Counted from the first letter of the stretch, positions 52,725-61,553 are shown. The stretch is DNA of 64,000 nt from Marinobacter sp. C7 (GCF_022343555.1 NZ_JAKQZH010000002.1:620001-684000); one strand, 5' to 3'. Made by a program: numbers and translations. The notes: generated by a model not told the origin, from the letters alone.

Positions 52725-52732
52725 AATAAGAA
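52725..52732 (+). promoter_or_regulatory. Hfq/Crc-like motif before benE
   Basis: AATAAGAA overlaps the AAGGA ribosome-binding region of benE. Confidence 0.35.
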
Positions 52733-52742
52733 GGATGTGCAC

Positions 52743-53909
52743 ATGCCCCAGCTATTCCGAGACATGTCGTTATCCGCCGTTGCAGCCGGTTTCCTGGCCG
52801 TACTGGTTTCCTACGCCGGCCCCCTGGCGATCTTCTTCCAGGCGGGTGCCGCCGCCGATATTTCCCCGCAGATGATGACCTCCTGGGTCTGGGCCATTTC
52901 CCTGGGCGCGGCCATCTCCGGGATCGTACTGTCGCTCTGGCTCAAGGCCCCGGTGGTGACCGCGTGGTCGGCTCCCGGTACCGCGCTGCTGGTCGCCCTT
53001 TTTCCGGAGCTGTCCCTGAACGAGGCGGTAGGCGCCTACCTCACGGCCGCCGTGATTATTTTCATTATCGGGGTGTCCGGCACCTTTGATGCGTTTGTGC
53101 GGGCGATTCCCAAGGGAGTCGCCGCTGGCATGATGGCCGGCATCCTGTTCCAGTTCGGGGTCGGTGCGTTTACTGCGATCGAGTCCACGCCGGCGCTGGC
53201 CATCGGCATGCTGCTGGCCTACGTGGTGTTCCGCCGGCTGGTGCCGAAATACACGCTGGTGTTGCTGCTGATCGTCGGCGTGATCCTGGCAGTGGTGCTG
53301 GAGGGCGCGTCCCTGGCTGGCGTACGGGTAAGCATGGCGGTGCCGCAATTCATCATGCCCGAATGGAATCTCGGAGCGACCCTGAGCCTGGCCATACCCC
53401 TGGTGCTGGTCAGCCTGACCGGGCAGTTTTTGCCAGGCATGGCCATCCTGCAGGGGGCCGGCTACAAGGTGAAGGCCAGACCGGTGATTGCGGTCTCCAG
53501 CCTGGTGTCCCTGCCCATGGCAGTCTTTGGTGGCATCACCACCGTGGTCGCCGCGATTACCGCCGCCATCTGTACCGGCAAGGATGCCCATGAAGACCCG
53601 GATAAACGCTACGTGGCCGGGGTATTCAACGGGGTGTTTTACCTCGTCGGGGGGCTGTTTGCCGGCACCATCGTGGCCCTGTTCACCTCGTTACCGGCGG
53701 CGTTCGTAGCCGTGCTGGCGGGCCTGGCGCTGCTGGGTGCCATTGCCAACAACCTGTTTGCCGCGCTGGAGGATGCCAGTCACCGGGAGGCGTCGTTGAT
53801 CACCTTTGTGGTGACTGCCTCGGGGTTGTCGCTGTTTGGGCTGTCCTCGGCGTTCTGGGGGGTGGTGATCGGGTATGGGTGTTATCTGGTGCTGAATGGC
53901 AGGAAGTAG
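52743..53909 (+). CDS. benE: BenE-family benzoate permease
   Basis: 388 aa hydrophobic protein with ~12 membrane helices and the BenE start MSLSAVAAGFLAVLVSYAGP. A second benzoate uptake system besides BenK. The frame extends to 52680 but the ATG at 52743 has AAGGA upstream. It follows the terminator after benK, so may have its own promoter. Confidence 0.93.
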   Translation: MPQLFRDMSLSAVAAGFLAVLVSYAGPLAIFFQAGAAADISPQMMTSWVWAISLGAAISGIVLSLWLKAPVVTAWSAPGTALLVALFPELSLNEAVGAYLTAAVIIFIIGVSGTFDAFVRAIPKGVAAGMMAGILFQFGVGAFTAIESTPALAIGMLLAYVVFRRLVPKYTLVLLLIVGVILAVVLEGASLAGVRVSMAVPQFIMPEWNLGATLSLAIPLVLVSLTGQFLPGMAILQGAGYKVKARPVIAVSSLVSLPMAVFGGITTVVAAITAAICTGKDAHEDPDKRYVAGVFNGVFYLVGGLFAGTIVALFTSLPAAFVAVLAGLALLGAIANNLFAALEDASHREASLITFVVTASGLSLFGLSSAFWGVVIGYGCYLVLNGRK

Positions 53910-53924
53910 TGCAAAGGCTAAGAC

Positions 53925-53954
53925 GGGGTCAGATGAAGGATTTCATCAGACCCC
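53925..53954. repeat. Palindromic element copy 1
   Basis: Thirty-base near-palindrome: left arm GGGGTCAGATGAA, right arm TTCATCAGACCCC, with one A-A mismatch. Looks like a hybrid of the arms of copies 2 and 4. Confidence 0.75.
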
Positions 53955-53985
53955 AGGTTCCAGTCAGGCTTCGGCGGTTAAAGTC

Positions 53986-54015
53986 GGGGTCAGATGAACG
54001 CCTTCATCTGACCCC
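53986..54015. repeat. Palindromic element copy 2
   Basis: GGGGTCAGATGAA-CGCC-TTCATCTGACCCC, perfect 13-bp arms. Confidence 0.85.
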
Positions 54016-54039
54016 AAGTTCAGGTCTGAATCCAACTCC

Positions 54040-54069
54040 GGGGTCAGAAGAACGCTTTCTTCTGACCCC
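54040..54069. repeat. Palindromic element copy 3
   Basis: GGGGTCAGAAGAA-CGCT-TTCTTCTGACCCC, perfect arms; one pair changed on both sides relative to copy 2. Confidence 0.85.
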
Positions 54070-54080
54070 TCTTTCACATC

Positions 54081-54110
54081 GGGGTCTGATGAACGCCTTC
54101 ATCAGACCCC
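54081..54110. repeat. Palindromic element copy 4
   Basis: GGGGTCTGATGAA-CGCC-TTCATCAGACCCC, perfect arms; one compensatory pair change relative to copy 2. Lies 15 bases from the stop of the convergent DJ-1 gene. Confidence 0.85.
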
Positions 54111-54124
54111 ATCTTCACCAGTAG

Positions 54125-54808
54125 TCAGGCCTCCTGCAATGCCTGCACCACTGCCTTCGCAGCCCCCTCGGAAGACGCCGGGTTCTGCCCGGTGATCAGC
54201 TTGCCGTCCACCACGATGTGCGGTGCCCAATCGTCGCCGCGGGTGTATTCCCCGGCATTGTCCTTGAGCATGTCCTCCACCAGGAACGGCACGATGTTGG
54301 TCAGCTGTACCGCATCCTCCTCGGTGTTGGTGAAGGCGGTGACCTTCCGGCCGCCGACGATGTTCTGCTCCGGCTTGATGAACACGTTCTTGAACACGGC
54401 CGGGGCGTGGCACACTGCGCCGATGACCTTGTCCTGCTCGTAGGCCTTCTTGATCAGCGCGATGGAGGCCTCGTCGTTGGCCAGGTCCCACAGCGGGCCG
54501 TGACCGCCGGGATAGAAAATCGCGTCGTACTCGTTCATGTCGACGTCGCTCAGCTTCTTGGTGCTGGCGAGCATTTCCTTGGCGTGGGCGTCCTTCATGA
54601 AGCGCTCGGTGGTCTCGGTCAGGGCGCCTTCGGCCTCACTGTTCGGGTCCACCGGCGGCTGGCCGCCCTTGGGAGAGGCGAGGGTGATCTCGGCACCGGC
54701 GTCCTTGAACACGTAGTAGGGCGCGGTGAACTCTTCGAGCCAGAAGCCGGTCTTGTGGCCGGTGTCGCCCATCTGGTCGTGTGATGTCAGAACCATCAGG
54801 ATCTTCAT
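54125..54808 (-). CDS. DJ-1/PfpI family protein
   Basis: 227 aa with the DJ-1/PfpI fold: the nucleophile Cys in GAVCHAPAVF and a neighbouring Glu/Asp motif (IFYPGGHGPLWDL). Closest in style to Hsp31-like glyoxalase/deglycase members. The open frame begins at 54844, but the ATG at 54808 (MKILMVL) gives the family start, with AGAGGT about 10 bases upstream. Stress-related role is inferred. Confidence 0.85.
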   Translation of the reverse strand: MKILMVLTSHDQMGDTGHKTGFWLEEFTAPYYVFKDAGAEITLASPKGGQPPVDPNSEAEGALTETTERFMKDAHAKEMLASTKKLSDVDMNEYDAIFYPGGHGPLWDLANDEASIALIKKAYEQDKVIGAVCHAPAVFKNVFIKPEQNIVGGRKVTAFTNTEEDAVQLTNIVPFLVEDMLKDNAGEYTRGDDWAPHIVVDGKLITGQNPASSEGAAKAVVQALQEA

Positions 54809-55006
54809 ACAGGTCGGTACCTCTCGTTTCGGAATGAATGGCACGTTTTGTCCGATGTACTTTCTGACTTGGCATCGGAGTGGTCCGGATTCAACCCTGC
54901 ATACGTAATTTCACAAGGGGTGGATCTGGAACAGCTATACTGAACGGTGATCGAAATCAACCGGTCTTAAGCCCCGGCGGCGAGACTTCAGCGAAAGGCA
55001 CTGCTG

Positions 55007-55759
55007 ATGCGACGTATCGCGACCTTCCTGCTGCTGATCATGGCGGTACCAGCCATGGCCCAGCAGGGTACCGAAACCATTGAACCCCTCTCGGTGACGG
55101 TGGGAGTCAATCACGCACCCCCGTACCGGATCATCGACGTTGGGAAAAAGAGCGGTCTCTACGTCGAGATTTTCGAGGAAATCTCCGATTTGCTGGGTTG
55201 GGAGGTGCATTACCGTGAAGCACCCTTCCGTCGTGTCCTCCGAATGACAGCCGAGGGGCAGGTGGACATCATGCTTGGCCCGGTTCGCACCGAGGAGCGA
55301 AGTAACCGCCTGGCGTTTGTCGCCCCGGCCTTCCCACCGGAGCGCCGGCTGTTTTTCTACCTGAACGACAAGAATCGGATTGAGCGCTACTCGGATCTGT
55401 ACGGCAAGCGCATCGGCGTGCTCGAGGGTGCCAGTTATTTCAATCGCTTCGATAACGACGAGAATCTGATGAAAGAGCCGGCGCCCCGCTATGAAAACCT
55501 GATGCTGATGATGGCCAGGGAGCGGGTGGATGTGGTGATCGCGCCGGAATTGCTGGGGCTGTACACTGTTCGCCAATTGGATCTGGCGGCCAGGGTATCC
55601 CCGTTCTTCGTGCCCGGCGAGCGTTCCTGGATTGCTGTCTCCCGGGAGTCGCCCGCCCTGGCCTATGCCGATGACATCCGGGCAGCGCTGAAACTGATCG
55701 AAATGAACGGAACCCACGAGGCCCTGGTGCTGAAATACCTGGAAAATGCTCCCCAATGA
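55007..55759 (+). CDS. Periplasmic binding protein (SBP_bac_3 family), solitary
   Basis: 250 aa, signal peptide (RIATFLLLIMAVPAMA) then a binding domain with GVNHAPPYRI, LYVEIFEEISDLLGW and VDIMLGPVRTEER. No transporter is beside it. Its stop overlaps the start of the RNase J-like gene (ATGA), an odd functional pairing. Confidence 0.8.
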   Translation: MRRIATFLLLIMAVPAMAQQGTETIEPLSVTVGVNHAPPYRIIDVGKKSGLYVEIFEEISDLLGWEVHYREAPFRRVLRMTAEGQVDIMLGPVRTEERSNRLAFVAPAFPPERRLFFYLNDKNRIERYSDLYGKRIGVLEGASYFNRFDNDENLMKEPAPRYENLMLMMARERVDVVIAPELLGLYTVRQLDLAARVSPFFVPGERSWIAVSRESPALAYADDIRAALKLIEMNGTHEALVLKYLENAPQ

Positions 55760-57138
55760 CTCCGGACCAAGACGATCTCTGGTTTTTACCCCTTGGCGGT
55801 ACCGGCGAAATCGGCATGAACCTGAACCTCTACGGGCACGACGGCCGCTGGCTGATGGTGGATTGTGGCGTGACCTTCCCGAAGCCGGGCCGGGTTGCCG
55901 CCGACGGCACCGTGCATCACCGGGGCGAGCCGCCGGTGCAGATGGCCGATCCGGCCTTTATCGCCGATCGTCGCGAGCAACTGGTCGGTCTGGTCATCAC
56001 GCACGCCCATGAAGACCATGTCGGTGCCGTGCCCTACCTCTGGCCGATGCTGCAGTGTCCGGTCTACACCAGCCGGTTTACCGCAGAGATCCTCCGGCGC
56101 AAGCTGGCGGAGTTCGACCTGTTGCACCGGGTGCCGATCATCGAGGTCAACACTGGCGAAGAGAAACAGATCGGTCCGTTCAGGGTGCAGTGGCTGGCCC
56201 TGACACACTCCATCCCGGACCCCAATGCCCTGATGATCCGAACCCCTCGCGGGAACATCTTCCACAGTGGCGACTGGAAGCTGGATGCCCACCCCCTGGT
56301 TGGCCACGGTTATTCGCCGAGGACCTTCACGGATCTGGCTGAGCTAGGCGTGGATGCCATGGTTTGCGATTCCACCAACGCCACAGTCAAAGGCCACTCC
56401 CTGTCCGAGGCCACACTGCACGAGGGACTCCTGGAGGCTGTCCGTGCCGCTGAAGGCCGGGTGGTGGTGACCTGTTTCGGCAGCAACATTGCCCGCTTGC
56501 ACACGCTGGCAGGGATTGCCCGGGAGACCGGCCGCTACATGGGCCTGCTGGGGCGGTCGCTGATCAATATGAGCGGGGCGGCCAAGGCTGCGGGAATCTG
56601 GGATCGGGCCGATGAATTGATTAATCCCGCCCATCTGGGTTACCTGCCCCGGGAGGAAGTCCTGGCGGTCGCGACCGGAAGCCAGGGGGAGCCCAGGACC
56701 GCGCTTCGGCGGCTGGCGATGGGCAGCCATCCGGACTTTGAGCTGGAGGCAGGCGATACCGTGATTTTCAGCGCCCGGGCCATCCCGGGCAACGAGGACG
56801 CAATCGAAGCCCTGATTTCCCGGCTCAGAGATCTGGGCGTCCGGGTGATCACGGCGGAAAACGCCGGCGTTCCTATCCACGCCTCGGGACATCCGGCCCA
56901 GGAGGAGCTGGAAACCATGTATCGTTGGGTCAAGCCCGCCCTCGCGATCCCGGTCCATGGTGAGATGGAACATATGGAAACCAACGCAGATATTGCCCGG
57001 GCCTGCGGGGTGCCCCGAACCCTGGTGGGCCGGGACGGCGACCTGTTCATGATCCGGCCGGTACCCGGCATCCGCCGGCAAGTGGTAGAAACCGGCCGGC
57101 TGGGTTGGGAAAAGCGCGAGCTGGTGCGGGTTTACTGA
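55756..57138 (+). CDS. RNase J-like metallo-beta-lactamase family ribonuclease
   Basis: 460 aa. Metallo-beta-lactamase/beta-CASP protein with FLPLGGTGEIGMNL, the metal motif THAHEDHVGAVP, GDWKLDAHPL, CFGSNIARLHTLAG and HASGHPAQEEL. It is close to RNase J but about 100 residues shorter, lacking the usual C-terminal domain, so the name is by family only. Overlaps the upstream binding-protein gene by 4 bases. Likely cytoplasmic 5'-3' exo- or endonuclease. Confidence 0.85.
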   Translation: MTPDQDDLWFLPLGGTGEIGMNLNLYGHDGRWLMVDCGVTFPKPGRVAADGTVHHRGEPPVQMADPAFIADRREQLVGLVITHAHEDHVGAVPYLWPMLQCPVYTSRFTAEILRRKLAEFDLLHRVPIIEVNTGEEKQIGPFRVQWLALTHSIPDPNALMIRTPRGNIFHSGDWKLDAHPLVGHGYSPRTFTDLAELGVDAMVCDSTNATVKGHSLSEATLHEGLLEAVRAAEGRVVVTCFGSNIARLHTLAGIARETGRYMGLLGRSLINMSGAAKAAGIWDRADELINPAHLGYLPREEVLAVATGSQGEPRTALRRLAMGSHPDFELEAGDTVIFSARAIPGNEDAIEALISRLRDLGVRVITAENAGVPIHASGHPAQEELETMYRWVKPALAIPVHGEMEHMETNADIARACGVPRTLVGRDGDLFMIRPVPGIRRQVVETGRLGWEKRELVRVY

Positions 57139-57244
57139 AAGGTTTTCCGAGACGATAAAAGCCATGGTGCTGAGCAAGCTAACCGGATAGACTCTGGCCA
57201 TAACAGCCTCGTGCACACATCCAACTCAGGAGATACCTAACACC

Positions 57245-57670
57245 ATGGCGATCTGGACCCGAACACCGAATCTTGAGCAAATGATGGAAGCCAGCCGAAA
57301 AACGGCGGTTGGCCACATGGGCATTGAGTACCTGGAAGTCGGTGACGATTACGTGAAAGGACGGATGCCGGTGGATGAACGCACGGTCCAGCCCTTTGGC
57401 ATCCTGCATGGCGGTGCATCGGTGGTGCTGGCGGAAACCCTCGGCAGCATGGCTGCCAACTGTTGCCTGAAGGATCCGGATACCGTCGCCGTGGGTCTGG
57501 ACATCAACGCCAATCATATCCGCCCGGTCAGCAAAGGCTGGGTTTATGGTACCGCCACCGCCCTGCACATTGGCAGTGCCACCCAGGTCTGGGAGATCCG
57601 TATCGAGAATGAGCTGGGTAAAACCACCTGCATCTCCCGGCTGACCATGGCTGTCACCAAACGTCCATAA
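57245..57670 (+). CDS. PaaI/EntH-like thioesterase (hotdog fold)
   Basis: 141 aa with the hotdog signature VQPFGILHGGASVVLAETLGSMA and a catalytic-type Glu/Asp in that helix. Members hydrolyse aromatic- or acyl-CoA thioesters. Separated from the RNase J-like gene by 106 bases and convergent with the HD-GYP gene. Substrate unknown. Confidence 0.88.
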   Translation: MAIWTRTPNLEQMMEASRKTAVGHMGIEYLEVGDDYVKGRMPVDERTVQPFGILHGGASVVLAETLGSMAANCCLKDPDTVAVGLDINANHIRPVSKGWVYGTATALHIGSATQVWEIRIENELGKTTCISRLTMAVTKRP

Positions 57671-57679
57671 CCGAAGGGT

Positions 57680-59011
57680 TCACCGAGCGGACGGCGCAGG
57701 CGTGCTTGTGATAAGCCCCTCATCCACGAAATCCTGAAGGACAATGTCGAAGCTGCCGTCCGGCACTTCTTTCTTGATGCGGTACGTGGTGCCGGCGCGG
57801 TCATCGGGTGAGGCCATCAGATCGATCAGCCGGTAGGGCGCAAGCTGTGATTTGTCGGCTTCCCGCACCAGCAGGACCTTCGGCTTCAGCTTGTGTCCGG
57901 GGTGTGTCTCCACCACGATGCCGACTTCGCCGTTGTGCATCTCCACGATCGAACCGGGTGGGTACACGCCGATCATCTGGATAAACGCCTCGGCCAGCTC
58001 CGTGTCGAACTGGGTGCCGCGATGGTTGTGGATGATCTCCAGAGCCTGCATGGATGCCCGGCCCTTGTCGTAGATCCGGTTGCTGGTGATGGCGTCGTAG
58101 GTGTCCACCAGCCCCACCATTTTGGCAAACAGTGGGATCTGGTGACTCTCCAGCCCGCGGGGGTAACCGGAACCGTCCATCCGCTCATGGTGGCTGAAAG
58201 CCACGTCAACCGCCGTTGCCAGCGCATTGCTGGTGCCCATCAGGATAGAGCGACCGTGATTGGTATGTTCCCGCATGATGCTGAATTCGTCGGGCGTCAG
58301 GGCGCCGGGTTTGTTCAGTACCCGGTCCGGAATCCGGGTCTTGCCCACGTCGTGCAGCAGGCCGCACAGGGCCAGGTTGCGGATTTCCCCTTCAAGCAAT
58401 CCCAGGTGCTTGCCAAATGCAGCAGAGAGGATGGAGACGTTGATGCAGTGCTCGGCCGTGTACTCGTCCTGGTTCTTGATCTTGGTAAGCAGCAGCAGGG
58501 CGTTTTCGTTTCTCAGCACACTGTCCACGCAGCTGTTGACCACCTTGCGGGCATTGTTCAGATCCAGGGTGCGACCAAGCCGAAGGCCCGCCATCAGGGA
58601 TTTTGCGGTATCCCGAGCGTCCTCGAAGCGCATAACGGCCGGCGCCATCTCTGCCGCCATACTCACCTTGTTGATGTAGTTGACCCGTTTGCGGGGCAGT
58701 TTGCTTCGTGGCGGGGACGATGTGGCTGGTGAGGCAGGGGGCTTTTTTCGTTTTCCGAACAGGCTGAAGCCTTTTCGGGCGGGTTGCTCGGGCCGGGCAG
58801 CGGGCATGGTCGGTTCGACCCGCCCCTCGATAAACACGAACCGGCACTGGGCCTGGAGGGCCTGAAGTTCGGATGTGTTCTGGATGATAAAGCCCTGGAG
58901 GAGGAAGTCGGTTTCCTCCCACGGCCGGTCCAGCCGGATTACGTGCATGCCGATTTCCAGATCAACGACGTCGATCCGGGTTTCAACGACTTCCTGATGC
59001 CGAAGAGCCAT
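57680..59011 (-). CDS. HD-GYP domain cyclic-di-GMP phosphodiesterase
   Basis: 443 aa. N-terminal DUF3391-like domain (VVDLEIGMHVIRLDRPWEETDFLLQGF), a basic linker, then HD-GYP: LCGLLHDVGKTRIP and HHERMDGSGYPRGL. Expected to degrade cyclic di-GMP, tying surface or motility behaviour to signals. The start ATG at 59011 is clear. Confidence 0.9.
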   Translation of the reverse strand: MALRHQEVVETRIDVVDLEIGMHVIRLDRPWEETDFLLQGFIIQNTSELQALQAQCRFVFIEGRVEPTMPAARPEQPARKGFSLFGKRKKPPASPATSSPPRSKLPRKRVNYINKVSMAAEMAPAVMRFEDARDTAKSLMAGLRLGRTLDLNNARKVVNSCVDSVLRNENALLLLTKIKNQDEYTAEHCINVSILSAAFGKHLGLLEGEIRNLALCGLLHDVGKTRIPDRVLNKPGALTPDEFSIMREHTNHGRSILMGTSNALATAVDVAFSHHERMDGSGYPRGLESHQIPLFAKMVGLVDTYDAITSNRIYDKGRASMQALEIIHNHRGTQFDTELAEAFIQMIGVYPPGSIVEMHNGEVGIVVETHPGHKLKPKVLLVREADKSQLAPYRLIDLMASPDDRAGTTYRIKKEVPDGSFDIVLQDFVDEGLITSTPAPSAR

Positions 59012-59132
59012 GGCAGAGTCCGCTTCTGTTGATTCCTTTGTCCTGCACCATTTTGGCCCCGATTGGGCAAAGATTGTCCATCTGGAATGTAAAATCTGGT
59101 GAAATGCGGGAATTTCGGGACGTAGTTGGCCC

Positions 59133-59864
59133 TCAGAGCGAAATCAGCCCGCGCACCAGAGCGGCGGTTCCAGCCAGGGCGGCAATCCCGAGGATGATCG
59201 GTCGGAGGCCCTCAAAAGGCAGGCGGTTCACCAGTTTTCCGGACAGCAGGAAGCCAATGAGCACCCCGGGAAAGGTGGCGGCGAACAGGCCCAGCTCCCG
59301 AACGCCCAGATAGCCGGACAGTGACAGGGCGGTCAGGCTGAAAAAACTGGCGACGAGAAAGAACGCCGACATGTTGGCCCGCACCAGCGGACCTTTTTCA
59401 TTCTGGTAGATGAGGGCAATCGGAGGCCCTCCCACTGCTGTGATGGTGCCCATGTAGGTGGAGGCGGCCCCGGCGAGGGCACTGTTCCGGGCATTGAGCC
59501 CCGGCTTCAGGCCGCCCACGCTCAGGGCAACGCCCGCGAGGATCAGGGCGCCGAACACCAGTTCAAACCCTTTCGGTGAAATCAGGGCCAGGGTAATGCC
59601 TGCCAGGATCATACCGACAAAACCGCCCCCGATGGCGAACCGCACCTGACGGATTTCCAGGGCACCGCGGTTGCGGATCAGCATCAGGATGGTCAGCAGC
59701 GTGGCGTTCAGCACCAGGGGAGCCGGTAGCAGAGCCGGGCTGATCAGGAACAGCAATGGCGCGGACAGGGTGCCGATGCCATAGCCGGCAACGCCCTGCA
59801 GGCAGGCACCGGCGATAATCGCCAGGTTGGCCAGCAGGAGTTGCACCACGGAAACATCAAACAA
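59133..59864 (-). CDS. TauE/SafE family sulfite/anion exporter
   Basis: 243 aa membrane protein (~8 helices) with the family repeats (LANLAIIAGACLQGVAGYGIGTLSAPLL and GAASTYMGTITAVGGPPIALIYQ). The frame continues to 60104, but the only sensible start I find is TTG at 59864 with AGAAGGA upstream; an ATG-starting version would overlap the divergent YchJ-like gene. Substrate not known. Confidence 0.8.
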   Translation of the reverse strand: MFDVSVVQLLLANLAIIAGACLQGVAGYGIGTLSAPLLFLISPALLPAPLVLNATLLTILMLIRNRGALEIRQVRFAIGGGFVGMILAGITLALISPKGFELVFGALILAGVALSVGGLKPGLNARNSALAGAASTYMGTITAVGGPPIALIYQNEKGPLVRANMSAFFLVASFFSLTALSLSGYLGVRELGLFAATFPGVLIGFLLSGKLVNRLPFEGLRPIILGIAALAGTAALVRGLISL

Positions 59865-59930
59865 GGCTTTCGGTCCTTCTGAACTTGGTACACTTTGGGG
59901 CCCACAGGTTAACCGGAGCACACCCACATC

Positions 59931-60389
59931 ATGATATCTGACCAGTCTAAGGGCCATTGCCCATGCGGCTCGGGTAAAGCTTACGAGCAGTGCTGCCAGC
60001 CCTGGCACCAGGGAAAACCGGCGCCTTCGCCGGAAGCTCTGATGCGGTCCCGATATACGGCGTTTGTACAGAAACGGGTGGACTATCTGCTTGAGACCTG
60101 GCACCCCGATACCCGCCCGGCCGAGCTGGACATGGAAGGCTCACCTGCCTGGGTATCCCTGCAGATCCTCGACAGCACTGGACAGGGTAACAGGGGCGTG
60201 GTCCATTTTCGCGCTGTTTATCGCATCGGTGACGGTTGGGGTTATCTCGAGGAACACTCGGATTTTGTTCGGGAGGAGGGCCGCTGGTATTACCTGTCCG
60301 GGGAAACCGAGGAAGGGCAGTTGAAGCCCGGTCGCAATGACCGTTGCCCATGTGGCAGCGGGAAAAAATTCAAGGCCTGTTGCCGGTAA
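59931..60389 (+). CDS. YchJ-like SEC-C motif protein (UPF0225)
   Basis: 152 aa, with Zn-binding CXCX8CC-like SEC-C motifs at both ends (CPCGSGKAYEQCC and CPCGSGKKFKACC) and an NTF2-like middle. Function unknown in the family. Divergent from the TauE gene. Confidence 0.88.
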   Translation: MISDQSKGHCPCGSGKAYEQCCQPWHQGKPAPSPEALMRSRYTAFVQKRVDYLLETWHPDTRPAELDMEGSPAWVSLQILDSTGQGNRGVVHFRAVYRIGDGWGYLEEHSDFVREEGRWYYLSGETEEGQLKPGRNDRCPCGSGKKFKACCR

Positions 60390-60456
60390 GCCGTTAGTTC
60401 AAGCGCATTCCCTGTTTGCCCTGTGGTAGATTGTCCGGCTGGATAATGAGGAACCT

Positions 60457-61347
60457 ATGAAAGCAGCCACCCCCGAGACGACCAAGGGCGTTCTCTACGG
60501 CCTCGCGGCCTACACCATGTGGGGGAGTTTCCCCCTGTATTTCGCCCTGTTCGAGGGCGTGCCGGCCTGGGAGGTCCTGATCCACCGGGTGATCTGGTCC
60601 TGCCTGTTCCTCGCCATCGTGATTACCCTCATGCAACGCTGGCAACCGGTCCGTGCGGCTCTGGCCCGCCCCCGAAAACTGGGCTTCGTGCTCGGCTGCG
60701 CCCTGTTCATAGCGCTGAACTGGGGCGTCTACATCTACGCGGTAGAGACCCGTCATGTCCTTCAGGCCAGTCTTGGTTATTTTCTGACGCCCCTGGTGAA
60801 TGTCGCCATGGGAATGCTGATCCTCCGGGAGACCATTTCCCGCCTGCAGGGCATGGCTGTGGCTCTGGCTACCGTGGCCATTCTGTACCAGCTATTCCTG
60901 CTGGGCATCGTGCCCTGGATTACCCTCCTGCTCGCCTTCAGCTTCGGCACCTACGGCCTGTTCCGGAAGAAAGTGGAGCTGGACGGTCTGTCCGGCCTGT
61001 TTGTGGAAACTCTCCTGCTTCTGCCCGTCGGCCTGCTCACCTGGACCTGGCTGGGCGCAGAGGGCATATCCCATTTCTCCGAAAGTACCGGCATGATGCT
61101 CTTGTTGATCTCGTCGGGAATCGTCACCGCCATCCCGTTGCTGGCCTTCGCGGGTGCCGCCCGTCGCCTGCGTCTGGCGACGGTTGGTTTTCTCATGTAC
61201 ATCAACCCGACGATCCAGTTCCTCATTGCCCTGTTTGTGTTTGAGGAGCCCCTGAGTGGGGAGAAACTGGTGAGTTTTGTCATGATCTGGGTCGCGCTGG
61301 CTATCTATTCCTGGTCGGCCTGGAGCGGGAGGAAGGCAGGACAATGA
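60457..61347 (+). CDS. rarD: RarD/EamA-family transporter
   Basis: 296 aa with ten membrane helices of the drug/metabolite (DMT) superfamily and the RarD start KGVLYGLAAYTMWGSFPLYF. Overlaps the DUF3565 gene by 4 bases. Substrate unknown. Confidence 0.9.
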   Translation: MKAATPETTKGVLYGLAAYTMWGSFPLYFALFEGVPAWEVLIHRVIWSCLFLAIVITLMQRWQPVRAALARPRKLGFVLGCALFIALNWGVYIYAVETRHVLQASLGYFLTPLVNVAMGMLILRETISRLQGMAVALATVAILYQLFLLGIVPWITLLLAFSFGTYGLFRKKVELDGLSGLFVETLLLLPVGLLTWTWLGAEGISHFSESTGMMLLLISSGIVTAIPLLAFAGAARRLRLATVGFLMYINPTIQFLIALFVFEEPLSGEKLVSFVMIWVALAIYSWSAWSGRKAGQ

Positions 61348-61553
61348 AACAACCCATTACCGGTTATCACAAGGACGAAGAGAACCATTGGGTCGCACAG
61401 CTTGCCTGCGGTCATAACCAGCATGTGCGCCATGATCCGCCCTGGGTGAATCGGCCCTGGGTTATCTCGGACCAGGGCAGACGCTCCATGCTCGGGTTCG
61501 AGCTGGACTGCAAGAAGTGTGATCAGGGCGCGCCGCCGGACGAGCAGCCCTGA
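61344..61553 (+). CDS. DUF3565 domain protein
   Basis: 69 aa. Zn-ribbon-like Cys/His pattern (CGHNQHVRHDPPW and LDCKKCD) typical of DUF3565. Coupled to rarD by overlapping start. Unknown role. Confidence 0.85.
   Translation: MKQPITGYHKDEENHWVAQLACGHNQHVRHDPPWVNRPWVISDQGRRSMLGFELDCKKCDQGAPPDEQP

Noticed and set aside
53925-54110. CRISPR array
   Set aside because: Four palindromes are 30 bases long, but their sequences vary in a compensatory way and the gaps between them are unequal; no cas genes.
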